From positions 5,673,501 to 5,737,500 of the forward strand of contig JAQPZY010001684.1 in the NCBI GenBank assembly GCA_029931535.1: a DNA stretch of 64,000 bases, in the 5' to 3' direction. Below the pieces are notes generated by a model, which was not told where the DNA came from, ran no database searches, and saw only the letters and a program-made list of their open reading frames with translations. This stretch comes from Margaritifera margaritifera (taxonomy: Eukaryota; Mollusca; Bivalvia; Unionida; Margaritiferidae). Below, piece by piece: positions 26,001 to 41,000 of this stretch; position 1 is the stretch's first letter, and each line of letters opens with the position of its first letter. Position numbers and translations under genes: made by a program.

Positions 26001-29000
26001 ACAGATGCCAGGTACAATCAGCACAGTCTTACTGGTGATCATGCTCACGCTTACCAGTACCAGACCCAAGACACCTTCACAGGATGACAATGGACGGGTC
26101 CATCGCCAGTCGTGGCTCCACCAGGACCTGGCACTGGCTACAGCAAAGGTCCAGTCTCAGATGCCCATTACCAGACCAGGACAATCAAGGATGTTTGAGT
26201 GAATGCCTGAATATAACTATATCCCAACATGGATGGACTTCCAGTGTTGTACACCCTCAGCTCAAGCTGCTTCACTGGCACACTCATTGCACCTTTGCAG
26301 GAGGCATCTGATGCTACCCGGTACATGGGGCCCTTAGAAGTATAGCGGACTGGCACTTGACAGTTTTATTCCAGTCCTGGCTATGGCGACACCCCAGTCT
26401 CAGATGCTCAGTACCAGTCATGGATTCTATGTGATGTACACAGTAAATGCCAGGAGATAACCATGTCCCAACATGGACAGATTCCCAATTTTTTTTCTTT
26501 ATTCCACACAACCTGTTTTGTCTGCTTGGTCACTGCATTCATCACAGGAGACTATCTTATCACTCCACTTCTCCATTTCTCGAAGATTCATTTGCACAAG
26601 TACCCTCTTCCGCATGGGTGCTGCGGAATATTAAAATCCTGTATAACCTGCAAGATATATGTGTGAAAATAACGTAAGTAGGGAGTTTCTGCTAGCGGCA
26701 TGAGCAAAACTACATCACCCCCTTGAAAGCCTCAGTACAACAAATAGCTAACTTCCTTGGCTATTTTTAGAGTGGAAGTTAGCCCTGTCACTACGAAGGG
26801 CTATCATTCCATGATCTTGGACATGCTTTGAAATCTCAGAAGGGAGGATGTAGGCCAAAATAAGAACAGCTTTGACTTTGTTTTGTCCAGACTAAAAGGT
26901 TTGTCCCACTGTCCGAATGGAAGAAACTATGGGTTTTGACATGACTCAACAAAGCACCATTTGAACTCCAGTCCAGAACTTCATTCGTTCACCTCTGGTA
27001 TAAGACCTGCTTTCTAGTCACCCTGGCTACAGCAGGTGGAATAAGTGAGTTACATGCCGTATCAGTTGACCTGAACTATCTGCAGCCCTGTCAAGATTGT
27101 TTGGTTTCTCTCATAATTTCTCTTTAATTGTTGCCTAGAACAGGTTCCTGCTAAGGGGCAACAAATCATGCATCTTTAAACTGCTTTCTTCCTGGGACCC
27201 TTTATCCCAAGGGCATCTACAAGACCCTGTCAGGGCTTAGAAGTGGTATCTATAGGACTCGCAGTACTAATTATATAGAAGAATGGGAACCAGTCTAAAA
27301 ATGGGTGAAGATAAAATAGAGTATATATGGGTTTGGCTGGCCATGATTGGTTGATAATAAAAAGTTAAATTTGAGTAAAAAGAATATTTTGAGAACTTAC
27401 CTTTTTTATACTTAAAAAAATAGAGACAGTGTTTTATTGATCAAATTTCAGTCTTTTGACAGACATGACTTTGGAACACTCATTACTGAAATTAGCACCT
27501 GATTCTTTAGGTGTTGAATTGAAAACACATATTTCAAACACATGTAGATAAAAAAAATGTCATGGGACATAGGATTTACTCCAGCATTGAAGCTTGCACT
27601 AAGGATGGGTCTGTACTGAAATATATAGATTTGATCATGAGCATTCAGAAATTTAAAGTTATTGAATTTTCAATATCATGGTGTTTCCATAGGTTTACTA
27701 TGGGAGCTGTATTAGTACAATGAGTCCTGAAGCGCATCAAGCCAATCAGAAAGGAAGATTATTCATACCTCAAGTAGGTAGAGATGGCCTTTCCACTCAG
27801 ACACTGTCATCTTGGATACATTGGGTTATCCCCTCAGCATATAGGGAACTGACCCAAGATAGATGAGTTTCTTATGTATTTTGGCTCATGAGGTTAGGGC
27901 AGTCACCACAAGCATTGCATTCGGGTGAACCTGTTCACCAGCCTTTATAATGCAAGCCATGGAGTAGAGGTAAGAAAAGACTTTTTGTAGCTTTTACTTC
28001 CAAGACCTTTCATTCCAAGAGCTCAGTTCAGCTTGGTGGGGACAATAACAGCAGTCCAACAGGATATCCTCCCAAGTCCCTCTGTGGCTTTGTAATAACC
28101 TGGGTCACTACTTCTGCTGGATTTGCGGGAGCAATGAATGTTTTGTCAATCATATGACCCATATTTCTGTCTGGCAAGTGCCAATCCTAGCCTGTGTATC
28201 TTCTTTTTAACAAAGCTGCTTCATATACGGTAGGAGACTAGAGTCTGGGCCAACTCTAGAGTAAGTGGATGTAACTCTCTCCTCCTAACACCTATTCTCC
28301 TAATGTATTATGTTCAGGTGACATATTTGAAGAAGAAACCAAATTTTCAAAGGTAGAATATGTTTCTTCAATAATACTCAATAATACTCACCCAGTCATA
28401 ATATGGGCTTACCTTTCTAAGCCCTTCCTGAACTTACATTCATGTAGAGCATGCACTTCTGCTCCAGGAGTAAGTTATGACTATAGGGTTTTTGGCTCCA
28501 ATACCTATATCCAGAGGGAGACTACTCTTGTCTGACTCCTTTTTTTAAGCAAGGAGATGACATTTTAGCACCATTATTTCGAAAACCAAGCCAAGATGGT
28601 TGTAAGAACTTTTTGGGGGACTTGGAAGGGCTGGATTTGCAAGGGGATGTACTTATAACATATTATGATTGGGTAATTATTATTGAAGCAACATATTCTG
28701 TCTTTTAAAAGTACTTTTTCTATTACATTTCTATGTCAAAATTCATTATAAAACAATTAAACAGCCCCTTTAAATTGAAATAAAGGTATTTTTTGGTACA
28801 TAATGGAGTTTTTGTTCTTTAAATATTTCTTCCCATGCAGTTCAAGGAATTGGGATCTATTAATATAGAGACAAAACATTTATATCAAAGTAAAATAATA
28901 ATTCGGTGAATTCACTGTTATTTGTAGGGTACCAGTTTTATGGATTTCATGGTTGCTACAAACCTAAAATTGAAGGATCCAACAAACATTATTCCATCTA

Positions 29001-32000
29001 TGAAGACAATAGGACCCATTTTCCCAACAGTGTCATATCTGTGAATGTATATACTGATTAAAATGTTATTTTATGCAAAACTGCAACAAAAATTAGGTCC
29101 ACAAAAATAAATTAATTTACAATATCATTGTCAGCAAACTCATAAACATTGTACAGAATAGTCATGAGAAAAAGTGCATGCTGATTTTCCAAAGCAATAT
29201 CATCCACAGGTATTTCTCAAGGTGCCATTTTCTAAGTGAAAATACTTCAGCTGAGGACAGATTAGAATGGGACCACAATTTTGCAAGCAGTAGTAAGGAT
29301 GAAAAAGGTAAATAATACAAAAATAGTCGTAAAAACTTGCAACATTTTTTTGTGGTTAAACGTAGTATGGACTTAGAGTGTTTTTTACCCTTGTCTGTCC
29401 ATATGTCTGTCTGTCCAGTTTAGTTTTGAATGTAGGTCAGCTTTCAGGCTTTGTAGTGGGGTATCTGCATTCCATGAACATGTATTGTGTCATGACAATG
29501 TCTGATACCAAATAATTGATTTGATGTTTCATATTCCAGTCTTGTCCTGAAAATCACACAATTTTGACTAGCAAAAAATAATGTAAATTAAGGAATACAA
29601 TTATTTTCTGAATTTGTTTTCATATAAGTAACACATTATGCAAATTTCCAGAGACTGGGCAAATCAATAACCTCTCATTACTTTCATGCAAATTATTCTG
29701 AATTTGTATAGGTCACACATGCTTAACAGTAATACAACATGGTGGTTTCTCACAGTGCTTTCAGCTTTGCAAGACAATGTATTGTACTGGTGTGGGGATA
29801 TTTTGAGATCATGGTATTAATGTAATAAAACAATTATTAACTTTTGTTATGCTCAATCAGGGTTGTACAAATTGGATCACACAATGTCTGGGACTAGTCC
29901 AATGTCTCGGTTGGGCAAGTGCATTACAGTAAGAGTTTAGTCCTGAGCAGGTGCATTTTTTTCAGAAATGAAAGTCAGACGTGCTGTTTTAAAAGTAATA
30001 AATTCACTTATTACTCATATAGAGCATCTGTTTTCTTATCCCTCATTTGGAGAAGGACATAGGGGGAATTGACAAAGGATTACGTTGAGTTAATCCTTTA
30101 CACACAATTTGCATGAACTGCTTAACACATTGACTGTCGCTTACAGCAGTGACATCAATAACATGGACTGGTTACCCATTGTTTGCTTCTAAGCAGATAT
30201 GTTTTCTAGTTTGATTTGGAAAACCAGTCTAAACATCGAGTATCGTATGGTGAGTTAGATCACCCAAGTGTGTCATGTTTTTGCAAGTTAACTTAGTTAC
30301 TTGGTTGGATAATTGTTCTATGGCAGAGTTTATGCAACTGATGTTTAAGATATCAAAAGTCAGGCACATGTCGTGTTTCATAGCAGATCAAATGTTCTTG
30401 ACACAACTATTTATTACCTGTCCTAGCTACAATATTGTAGTCATGACTGACAGTTGGATAGGTCGATGAAGGAGGCAGGGGTACAACATATATATGGTCA
30501 CAAATTCTAAAGTGAAATTTGGTGGAAAATTCATTGATCAAAGACAAACAAATGAAAAGTATTCATATTTGAAATAGTTTATTTCTGTATAATACAAAGA
30601 CTCTAATGCAGGGTGGAGCAAATCCCATAGCCCAATGTCCCGGACTATTATTTTTACGAAATCAGGCAAGTAAAATGTTCAAAGTTGCTAGTTTGGGACA
30701 AGTGTTTTTTCCTATTTTAACAAAAGTGGGGCAAGTGCTTATTTGCATGTCATAATCACTTTAACTTTATCTGGCCATCCAGGACCTCCTGGCATACTGA
30801 ATGCTTGATTCTAACCCTCTCCATGTATTCATTTATATCCTATATTACACCTGCCATTGGTCATTGATAACTATTGCATGACATGCACACGTTCTATTAC
30901 CGCTTGACTGCATATTTGGTCAAGCGACCATATTATTGGCCAATCAAAACACATGAAACAAAACAAAACTGGTATAATTTGCAGTGTTTTAAACGGCTTT
31001 GTTATATTGTGTTTACTCAAACCAGATCCTTATGAACGACTCACCGTTTGATTTTAATCCAGCGAGTCAATCCAATTAAATTAATGAAAGGCACTTTACC
31101 AACATTAGTGTCAGTTCCCTTTTGAACTGATTAAATTCCAGTGATGATTCTGTAAATTCTAATTGATTATACAGAGGATTAACTTCAACGTCCGATATTG
31201 CATTTGAAGTGAAACAATTACGCTAATTAAGGAACTGTCTCTGTTCATATTTAAAGGGTAAAATGTATGTCAAAATCACTTTAGAAGTAATTGCTAAGCA
31301 AGGTGATATTTACTAAATCATTTTTGCAAGGAAGTTAATAATGAAGATTCGGAGAAGGAAAATTCATCTGGAAGTGGCAATAAAAAATGTGAAATATGAC
31401 ACCACTAAGAGACTGAGAAATTTCAGCCGCATTGGGTTGATAGTTATTCCTGGCTTGAATTCATTGACTCTGAAGGAAAAATGTTTTGCAATATCCCAAA
31501 CTGGCACAGGTTGGAAATTAAACCAGTGTATTTATCAATGGAACTGACAAATTCAGGATTGAACCAATCGATTCTAATGACAGTTCTGGACCTCACAAGA
31601 CCTGTGCAGCACTGTATATGCATGACACTAGCAAGCATGTGCAGAAAATCCCTGAAGTTAGATTTGCTGACACTCCATTATGAAAAGCCCTTTCAAAACT
31701 AAATGAGACTGAAATAAAAAATATGAGAGCTCTCTTTAACACAACCTACAGTCTAGCCCATTACGGAAAACCATTTTTTGATATGGAAAATTGCTGTGTT
31801 CATTCCAGGAGAAGAATGCTGTTGAACTTGGTGCTAATTATAAGAACAGTTTCAGGGCAAGAAACTTTGTTCTACCAATCGATCAAGTCATGAGAGAAGA
31901 AGTTAGGGAAAGTCTGAATTCCAGTAAAAATAAATTTCCATTCTTGCTGATGGACCTATTCATGCTGCCATATTGGAGCAAGAATTAGTGCATAAAAGAT

Positions 32001-35000
32001 ACCTGGACTCTGGAAAACTAAAAACCTCTGAAGTGACAAAATGTATAATATCAACCTATGTTTTTGAAAAATGAAATTCTTTTAAGAAATAAATATGTTG
32101 TACAGTATTTCGTTTGTTCTTTCTATGGATTAAAGAGCACACATCTGATGAAATCTTGACAAGTGATTTAAATTTTAGCACAAGTGAAAAGGAAGGTGGG
32201 ACAAGTGAATTTTCTCAAACCACTTGTCCTGGACAAGTGGATAAAAAAAAATTGCTCAACCCTGTAATGAGTCCATTTCACCTGATGCTTGGTTGTTTCC
32301 CGGGTAATTCTGGTAACTCAGCTTGAACTGTAAGGTAGTAGATGATGAATCTAACTTAAATGCTGAATAACAAAACTTTTTCTACATGTACTTATTAACT
32401 CTCTTTGCCCTGATTTTATTTTGCAATCTTTTGTACTAAAATTTCCAATAACAAAGAAGAGATGGTGTCCTGGAGTGATCTCAGAATGTATGTGTGTTGG
32501 ACAGTAATGCGACTAGTAAGAAATGTAAGAGATTGGTGAGGAAAAGTAACATTTTCTTAGTCGCTTGCCTTGGACAAGTGGGTGGAAACAAATATTTGCA
32601 CAGCCTTGTTGATACATTGTTTTATTAATCATTCTACTTAATATGTGGCATAAAATTACCCACAAGTGCAGGGCTTAACAAATTATATAAAAGTCGGTTT
32701 GCACCAGGGCATGTTGACTGGAATATTTTAATTGCTCGTGGGAAATTTGAGCTTGTCCAAAAAATATGACAACATAATATCAAAATGAAAGTTAAAAAAT
32801 AAGATAAAATAAAATAAGGGATGTTTTTTTGATATTTTATTATGGTTATTTTACAAATAAACAGCATATTTAGTTTTCTTGTTAGCATTCTTTGCACATT
32901 AAAAATATGTGCCAATAATTTAAGTTCCTAAAAATATATATCTGATAGTACATACAAGTAAATGTGAAAAAAGGAAGGGTTTGAATTGATAGCTGGAGAA
33001 TCAGATGCATAGATAGAAGAGGATAGATGGATTGATGGATGGATGGAGAGAGAGAGAGAGAGAGAGAGAGATGGTAGGGTAAATTGAATTAGATAACCGA
33101 GAACAGAACTGTATTAACTTAATTTTAATTACACTTTGATATCAACATTGAGCTGCTTGTCCAAATATCTGAGTTGGCATATGATATGGCTGTAATATTG
33201 AGTTCCTATTTAGATATATTTGTAATATTTAGTGCATATGCATGTGCAGTGTAATTTGTTGTTAGATTATATAACTGTATGTGAATGAATGAAGAGAGAG
33301 AGAGAGACGGTTAGGTAAATGACCTTGAACTTGATAACCATGAACAGAACTGTGTTAACTTACTTTTTATACTCACTGATAAGATGACTTGACTATAAGT
33401 CGACCCCTCCTCTCTTTTTAGGGCTGCAATAAACTAGTTTCTCTTTTACCCTCCTATAAGTCGGGGTGTATTTTTGCAAGTCAGATCTGTCAGTAAGGGG
33501 TGACTTGTCGTTAGTGAGTCAGAGTTGCACTTTGGAAAAGTAAACAAGCCAAACTGGATCAATGGATAGATACGGTGGCACTCTACAGTTTCATATTTTG
33601 CATAAGGTTAGATTTTTATTTTTTCTGCGAACATTCTGCAGAAGAAAATAGACAGTCTTCTCGCAAAAGAGCAGTAGAGATTGCTCAAAATGTAAACTCA
33701 CTCCATATTGTTCTTAGTTCCAAAAGCCAGCTGCAAGCATCGTCCTAATAATAGACCCAAGCTATCTCAACCTTTTCATTTTGGGTACCATGGTTCAAAT
33801 TGGAGACACTGCACTTAGTTCCCAACACTGTTCAGGAGGGAGATTTTACAATTAGCCTCAAGCTGCAAATTGCATATCTCCACATTCTGATCCACAAGTC
33901 TTTCAGGAAATTTCTAAGGTTTGCATTCAGGAATATGGTATACCAGACAACATTCTCCAAAAACACCAGGTGAGTTACATTTTATATCACAACATGGAGT
34001 TCCTTGTTTCACTTCTGCTTCCCCTTGGATTCCTTGTCAATGAGGACAAATCTGATCACATCCCATCTAGACATTTTACCCACTTGATTATTGCTGGAAA
34101 TTATGACTTGCACAGATGCCAGCAATTGTCCACCTCCTGCCTTCATTTTGACAACTCTACAGGGTTGGACCCCTTCAGGAGTGCTTGTTGCACATCCTCA
34201 TGGAGATGAAGGCAGTAGTGAATGCCTTTCAGTTGTGGCAACAGACACTGTGTGGAGAGAATGTTCTCATTCTTTTTGGCAACTCTGCTGTGGTAAATTA
34301 AATAAGAAGGCAAGGGAGAATCAAGTCCTCAGACCTCTGCATTCAGGTTTGGTTTTTTTTGAAGGTGGTGTCATCATAAAAAAATCCACATCCAAGTCTG
34401 CCACATCCCAGGCAGACTCAGTGTTCAAGTGGACTCACTGTCCTGATGGAATCAGTTGATTCGGACAATGGTCCATTCAGCTCTCGGTATTCAGTCTGAT
34501 CTGTGCCTATTGGAGTTGACCACTCATGGAGCTATTTGTGACCAAAATGGAATGCAAAACTCCTGACCTTCGTCTCTCATGTCACAGATTTGAAGATCTG
34601 AACAGTTGACGCTCTTTCCATGAACTGGAACAATCTTGATGCATACGCCTTTCCACTGGCTTCTCTGATACCCAAAATCTTGCATACAATGAGGGATTCA
34701 GAGTGCCATTTGATCCTGATTGCTACACTGAAGTGTGAAAAATCATGGCTCAGCAATCTAGTCAACTTAGCAGCAGAGATTACCAGAAAAATCTTGGGTT
34801 TTCTCCACCTACTCAAGCAACCATGCATGCATTTGTTCCACCCAAACCCAGAGTTATTGAACCTGTTTGCCTGGCTCATATCAAACATGGCCATAAACAA
34901 GTGGTGGACAGAATTGCTCTGGCAAGAAGTTCCAACAGTTTGAAAGTATATGAGGGGAAGTGGAGAGTTTTCTCTAGTAGTGCGAGGAGAAACATATCCC

Positions 35001-38000
35001 TCCCTTAAGAGCCTGTGTACCAGAAGTAGCTAACTTCCTCATTGGGTTCTTAAAATGAGAAGATGTTTGCCTCCATTGCTATCAAGGGCTACCATTCTAC
35101 AATCTCAAAAATGTTTTTATATCATGGAAGGGGAGGATGCAGGCCAGAACATAGACCTTTCTGACATCTTGATGAACTTTGACTTGACTAGGCTGAAGGT
35201 TTTTGCCTGTGTCCAAAATGGAAACTGCTGTGGGTTCCGACATGACTGAATAAAGTCCCTTTTGAACCCATGTCTACAGACTCCTTGTCTCACCTCTCCA
35301 CAAAACCTGCTTCCTGGATTTTCCAGCTACAGCAGGCAGAATCAGTGAGATATATGCCTTATTGGTCCATCTGATCTAGCTACAGTTCCTTCATGATGGT
35401 TCAATTTCACTGTTGATGGTTCCTGCTTTCTTTGCCAAAAACATGCTCCCATTCATGTTTACTTGGTCTTTCATTGTGAAACCTCTTTCCTTTTTCAACC
35501 CTTAACTTCAGGGATGCCTATAGGACCCAGTATAGTCTTTGAAGCGCTACCTGAAACCAATGAAGCCAATTAGTAGAGGGATATTTTGCTTGTTTTTACA
35601 ACTAAAAGAAGGAAAGGAGGATATCTTGGCTCAAGTATTATCATCCTGGGTCCACTGGGTTTTCTGCTCTGCTTGTAAGGAACTAACCCAACACCAAAAT
35701 AAATTGTTTTCACATATCGGCTAATGAGATTAAGGCAGTTGCCACTAGTATAGCATTTGAGCATAGCTGTGCACTGACTGACATTATCCAGGTTGTGGGA
35801 TGAAGCTTTTACCTCAGAGACCTTTCATCCCAGAGGGCACAGCTTGACCTGGTGGAACCTATTGCAGTAGTGCAACAGTCTACCTTCCTGGGTCATTCAG
35901 CAGCTTTATGCCATGATGCAGTTTTTTTACTTCTGATGCATTTGGGGGGTGAAATTTTCTTCAGGCCACGTCCTCGCATATCCATATGCGAACTATACCC
36001 CATACCTCACATGAGATTTGAAGCTGCTTCATGTACTTCTGGAGACCAGAGATAGGGTCACCTCCAGGGTAAGGGGATGTACCATATATACTCGTGTATA
36101 AGCTGGGTCCAAATGCAAACAACATAGACCCTGATCTGCCATCACATAATGCACCGGCAGATCAGGGTCAGTGTTTATTGTTCTACTGATTAGTCCTTAC
36201 AAACTGCATAGACCCAGATCTGCCTGCGCATTATGCGATGGCAGATCTGAGTCTATGCAGTTTGCAGTTGATATTGGCTTATACACGAGTATATACGGTA
36301 ACTCCCTTCACCACCGACCTATTCTGCTGAGGTACTATTATCAGGTAACATATTCGAAGAAAAAAAACAACGATATTTGGAGTAAAGTATGTTATTTCAA
36401 CAGTGCTTATCCAATCATAACATGGGCAAACCTCCCTAGCCTCCACACATTTACAACCCAGAATGATTGTTTACATCCATTCCATTAGTAATTGACATAT
36501 GGATGGGATTTGGTGTTAATCCCCTGCCCAAGGGGAGATCAGTCTGGTCTGACTTCCATCTTGGTAAGCAGACGAAAGATGACTTTAGTACTTTTGGGTT
36601 CTAAAAACAAATTTGGGAGGGCTGGATTTGTAAGGTAGTGGATGTACTCCTAGGCTATTATGATCGGGTAGATATTATCAAAATAACATATTTTAATCCA
36701 AAAATTGGTTTCTATAAAATGAGCAGTAACATAGTATCCTTAAATGCATTTACTTGTGTATAACATGCAATCCAAATGTGAAGAGTATAGACCCAGAGCT
36801 GCTGTTGCATAATGCACTGACAGATCTGTGTACACAGTTTGCTTGAGATCACAAGTAGAATGAACATTGAGACCTTGATATATCTGCACATTATGCGATG
36901 GCAGGTCTGGAGCCGCTATATTTGCAGTTGGGCGTGTGTTTTATAGGAGCAAATACTGCTATTCTCTGGTGTTTTTACTTTCCTTTTTAGAAAATATGAA
37001 GAATCAGATGTCCCTTGTAACCTTCAAGTTTGTCCTGTACCTGTACATACAGCAACTTCACAAAGTGTCACTGAAGGCGTCCTTGGTAGCTGGGGATGAG
37101 TATCTTTTAAATCTGTTCAATGTATTGTTGTGCTTTTTCCAGTACAGAATTAACCATTTGGTGTTTTTTTTATCAAAATCTTCACAGTAGTTTTTTTTTT
37201 TTTGCTCTCTTCTACAACAGGTTTTGTTGGTTTGTTGTCATGCGGCACAGAAACACAAGTAGGTTATTTAGTGCCAAGGCATTAGGAGTAAAGTGCCTTG
37301 CCCAAGGATCACTTCATTGGCAGACCGGGGCTGATCCAATGATAGAATTCGAACCAGCACCCTTTTGCAAGTGACTCTGGCACACTAACCACTGAGGAGG
37401 GAAGAAGCATCTAAATTGACACCCTACTGATCCGGATAATATTAAAAGATGGCAGCCTTCATTGCCATAGCTTTTTTGACAATTGCAAGAGCTTCCTAGG
37501 TCAGAAAACAAATTGGCCTATTTTATGGGTCATTGGCCCACTTTATTATGTAAGGCAATGACAAATTAAGAAAAACAATGGGACAGTTGAAAATTGTAGT
37601 GGTCATTAAGAAAAGTTGACATGCTGAGCATCTCTTAATATTGCCTTTAGAGGAAAACAAATGCCATATTTGAATGTGTCATATAAGAGGCCCATTATAA
37701 AATGGGTTCAGTTTCACTGTATCTGTTATACTTATGATTTTGCAAATGGACAATGCCCTATCCCAGAAACATCCCTGAGTGAGTTATAATGATGGAGAAA
37801 GATGGCAAAAAATCACTTTGTTCATTTACAATCTTACTGGAATTTTGCCATTTTGTTTTCAGCTAATTTTGCTCAGTCAAGGCTTGGTGCCCACTACAGA
37901 CATTTATGACCTTTGGTATTTATATGAGAAAATATCTGTCTTCCAATTGTGCCAGTCTGTACATGGATGCCATATTTTTCTGTACATGGATGCCATATTT

Positions 38001-41000
38001 ATTCTGTACATGGATGCCATATTTATTCTGTCTTCTGTATTCCTCTTCTCGAAGAGGCAGAAGAGTTCAGAGAAAGAGAATATTGAAATTGAAGAACTGG
38101 AAAAGGCTACTGCTTTTTTCAGAATTGCAAATTGAACCAGACAAGATGGGTTTATGTGTTTGATTGGGTTCTATGAGCTGTATTCCAATATCAAAATCAT
38201 GCACAATGTTATATTAGCAGCTGCTAGTTGGCTTAAAATCCTTCTTCTCTTACATTCTTTTGTTACATTGCTGCATTGACCCAACATACCTTGTTCTGTG
38301 GAATTTGTGCAGGCAACTTTTAAAGATAATGAGATGGCTGCATGCAAAACGAGATATGGTGATTCTCTTCATATTGAAAAACAAAAATGAAGAACCTTGC
38401 AATAAGGTACCCATTGCAAAAAAGAAAAACTGTTGTAATGCCCAGATTTATGAAGATTCCTCAACTGGAAATTCTGAGTGTTCAATTTTCACCACTGAAA
38501 TAAGTATGCTTATTGTTATTAATTTACAGGTTTAATAAATATTCACCTTTTTACTACAAAATGTGACAAAACTTTAATTAAAGCCCAAAAAATTCCCTTT
38601 AGACATTATGTAAGATTTATTAACCTTAACCATGATATTAGGTGGCCCACAAGATCAGCTTCCCCAGATCTAGATGGGAGATCTACACCTAGAAACTCCA
38701 ATAAGGTACGTATGATACAGAACAGAGAAAGTACTTTGAAGCACAAACATTTTTCATAAGTTTAAGATGTTTGCATATTTAGTTAAAATAATGCCAAGTT
38801 CTGACAGTTTTATTTCATGGTAAAGACTATATTGTAAGATGGTTTACATTTAGAATGCATATTTAAAATAGTCTTTATCCCTGCCTTTTTTTGGTCTCAG
38901 GGGCCTGAAAATTGCTGTGGTCTGAGGTCCAGGACTGATTGTTTTGGCTGTGGACCTGTCATATATTACCAGCACACTGGCTTGTCATACCTTTGATATT
39001 TCTTAGATTTTCCAACAAATTGAATAAAATGTGCTGTTTGATCCTTAAAATATCTGAAAAGAGTCATGAAAGTGCACTGATGCAAGCAGATGTTGATTGT
39101 TCATTGCAAGAGACTGGTATTGTAACACATAACCAGAAATCTGTAAATTTAGCATGCAATATGCAGAGCACCAGTCTAAACTTCATCTTTGTCAATCAGA
39201 TGTTTGTCTTGCAACAACCTCAAGAAAACCAACCATCTGCTGTATGGGTTTACCAAGTTTCACATGTCAGACTTAGTTGTTGGACCAGTGCTTAGCTTAT
39301 GTAGACCTGGGCAGTGTTATGTATGATGTTTATATAATATTATAAATATTTTAGGAAATTATAAATGTTTCTTCACTTTAATATTTGCTTAAATCTTTAT
39401 GTTTATCAGGAAAAACATGTTTAACTAGTGTCCTTGAATTAGGTTGTTTTGATCAATATATTTTCTCAATTTGAAGGTCAAGGTTGAATTTTGTTTACAG
39501 TTAGAATTCCATTAAGATGACTCATATTCTAGAACATTCTGTCATGTGACCAATCTTTATATATACCATGTGTGGTGGACATTTTTTCAGTTTTGACATT
39601 ACCATCAGTCTTGTAAAGAGCTATTACAGTTGTGAAAATTCATTCCAAATTCTAAGAGAGGAATTATTTTAAATATTCATTGGATTATAACAGTGCTCAT
39701 AAACTTTTGGATTTTGGATTTTTAATTAATGATTTTGGAATTTAAGTGAACTTATTCAGATATTTTGGAATACTTCATTTTGACATCAGCACATCAAGAT
39801 TTCTAGTACATCAGGACTTTGGAGACCATTAGCACATCATAACATTCAAGGACACAGCCGTGAATTCGGAACATTCTATATTTAGGACTTGTGATTAGAA
39901 CAATCATTCTTATTGGATTATTAGGATTTCAAAACACATTACTGTAAGTGACTTTTTGATTTTTCATTTTAATTATCTAGTAATAAATTGCTTGTTGATT
40001 TTTACTTGATTTGTTGGTTTCACTTTCTTTCTGTAACATTTTTCTTAGACCATAGAGTCGTAACAGCAGTATATGGTCCCACTGGTCTTGGACCAGTGTA
40101 TCAGAAAGTAAGGTGTTGGCAGTGACAATAACTGCAGTATTGTCCATGATATTATGATTTACTGTCAAAATTTTTAGTACTCTGTTAACATTAAGGTAAC
40201 ATTAAGGTAGCACTCAGGTAACGTTCAGCATTGCACTGTTCACAAAACGTTATAGAGTTGTATAGAATACTTGTACTGATCTCTTTTTCTATTCAGAGCC
40301 TTGATGACCACAGTCATATGGTGTTTGTACAAAACAACCTCCATGAGATTTTAGATCTGCTAGTGGAACCAGGTATGGTGATATGTGTTCTTTCTTGTGT
40401 CTTTTTGTATTTTGTATAACTAAACAGTTTGACAACATTGTTATGTAAACTACATCATCATTGATAGGTTGAGATATAAACAACTTGTATATATCCATAC
40501 TTGATACCTATATATATATCGGTGTTGTATATGAGTACAATAAAAATACATTGAAAGTATAATGTACCTACCTGAAGACCATTCATGACAATGATGCCAA
40601 ATCCCTAGAAGGAATAAAGTAAGGATGTATTACTAATTTCCTGTTGAATGAACAAGTATATATATCAGAGGTTATTGCAAAATACTCCCGTTGCACATTT
40701 ATGGTTATGAAAGTTATTAATGTAAATTTTATTCTTTTTCTCGTATTCAGCTTCACATTTGTAAAATTTAATAATTTTAAACTCCTTATCTGTCAAAACA
40801 AGCACGGGATGGCCAATCTTTGTATGAAAGGTGTCAAAATGCTCTCAACATGGGATGGGTCATAATTGCTTCTTAATCCAGGCTGCATGTTTCCACCAAC
40901 AAAGCAGAACAAGGTATGCCCTGCAGTGCCCAAATGATTCCATCTAATGCTGCTTTGCATACTATCAAATATCAAACAGAATCTGCACTTTACATTGTCG

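Noticed and set aside
26005..26202. A strong acceptor (gctctttttaattacag) and open frame that looked like the next TBCCD1 exon
   Set aside because: The join to exon 3 gives a stop and no TBCCD1 similarity. The sequence belongs to the DIRS-like copy A region; the true exon is 29210-29307.
29858..32608. One outer hAT-like element enclosing 30609-32264
   Set aside because: The ends are similar in type, but the flanking bases (TCAAT and TTGAT) are not a duplication, so they are reported as separate ends.
34577..34943. Two overlapping 107-codon frames on opposite strands
   Set aside because: The + strand one is part of the decayed DIRS copy B; the minus one is its shadow.
37779..38535. Alternative TBCCD1 exon or separate gene
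   Set aside because: No homology recognised and no splice sites giving the right phase; exons 5 and 6 join perfectly without it.
38939..39295. 118-codon open frame
   Set aside because: No domain, no codon-use or splice evidence; within chance length for this much AT-rich DNA.
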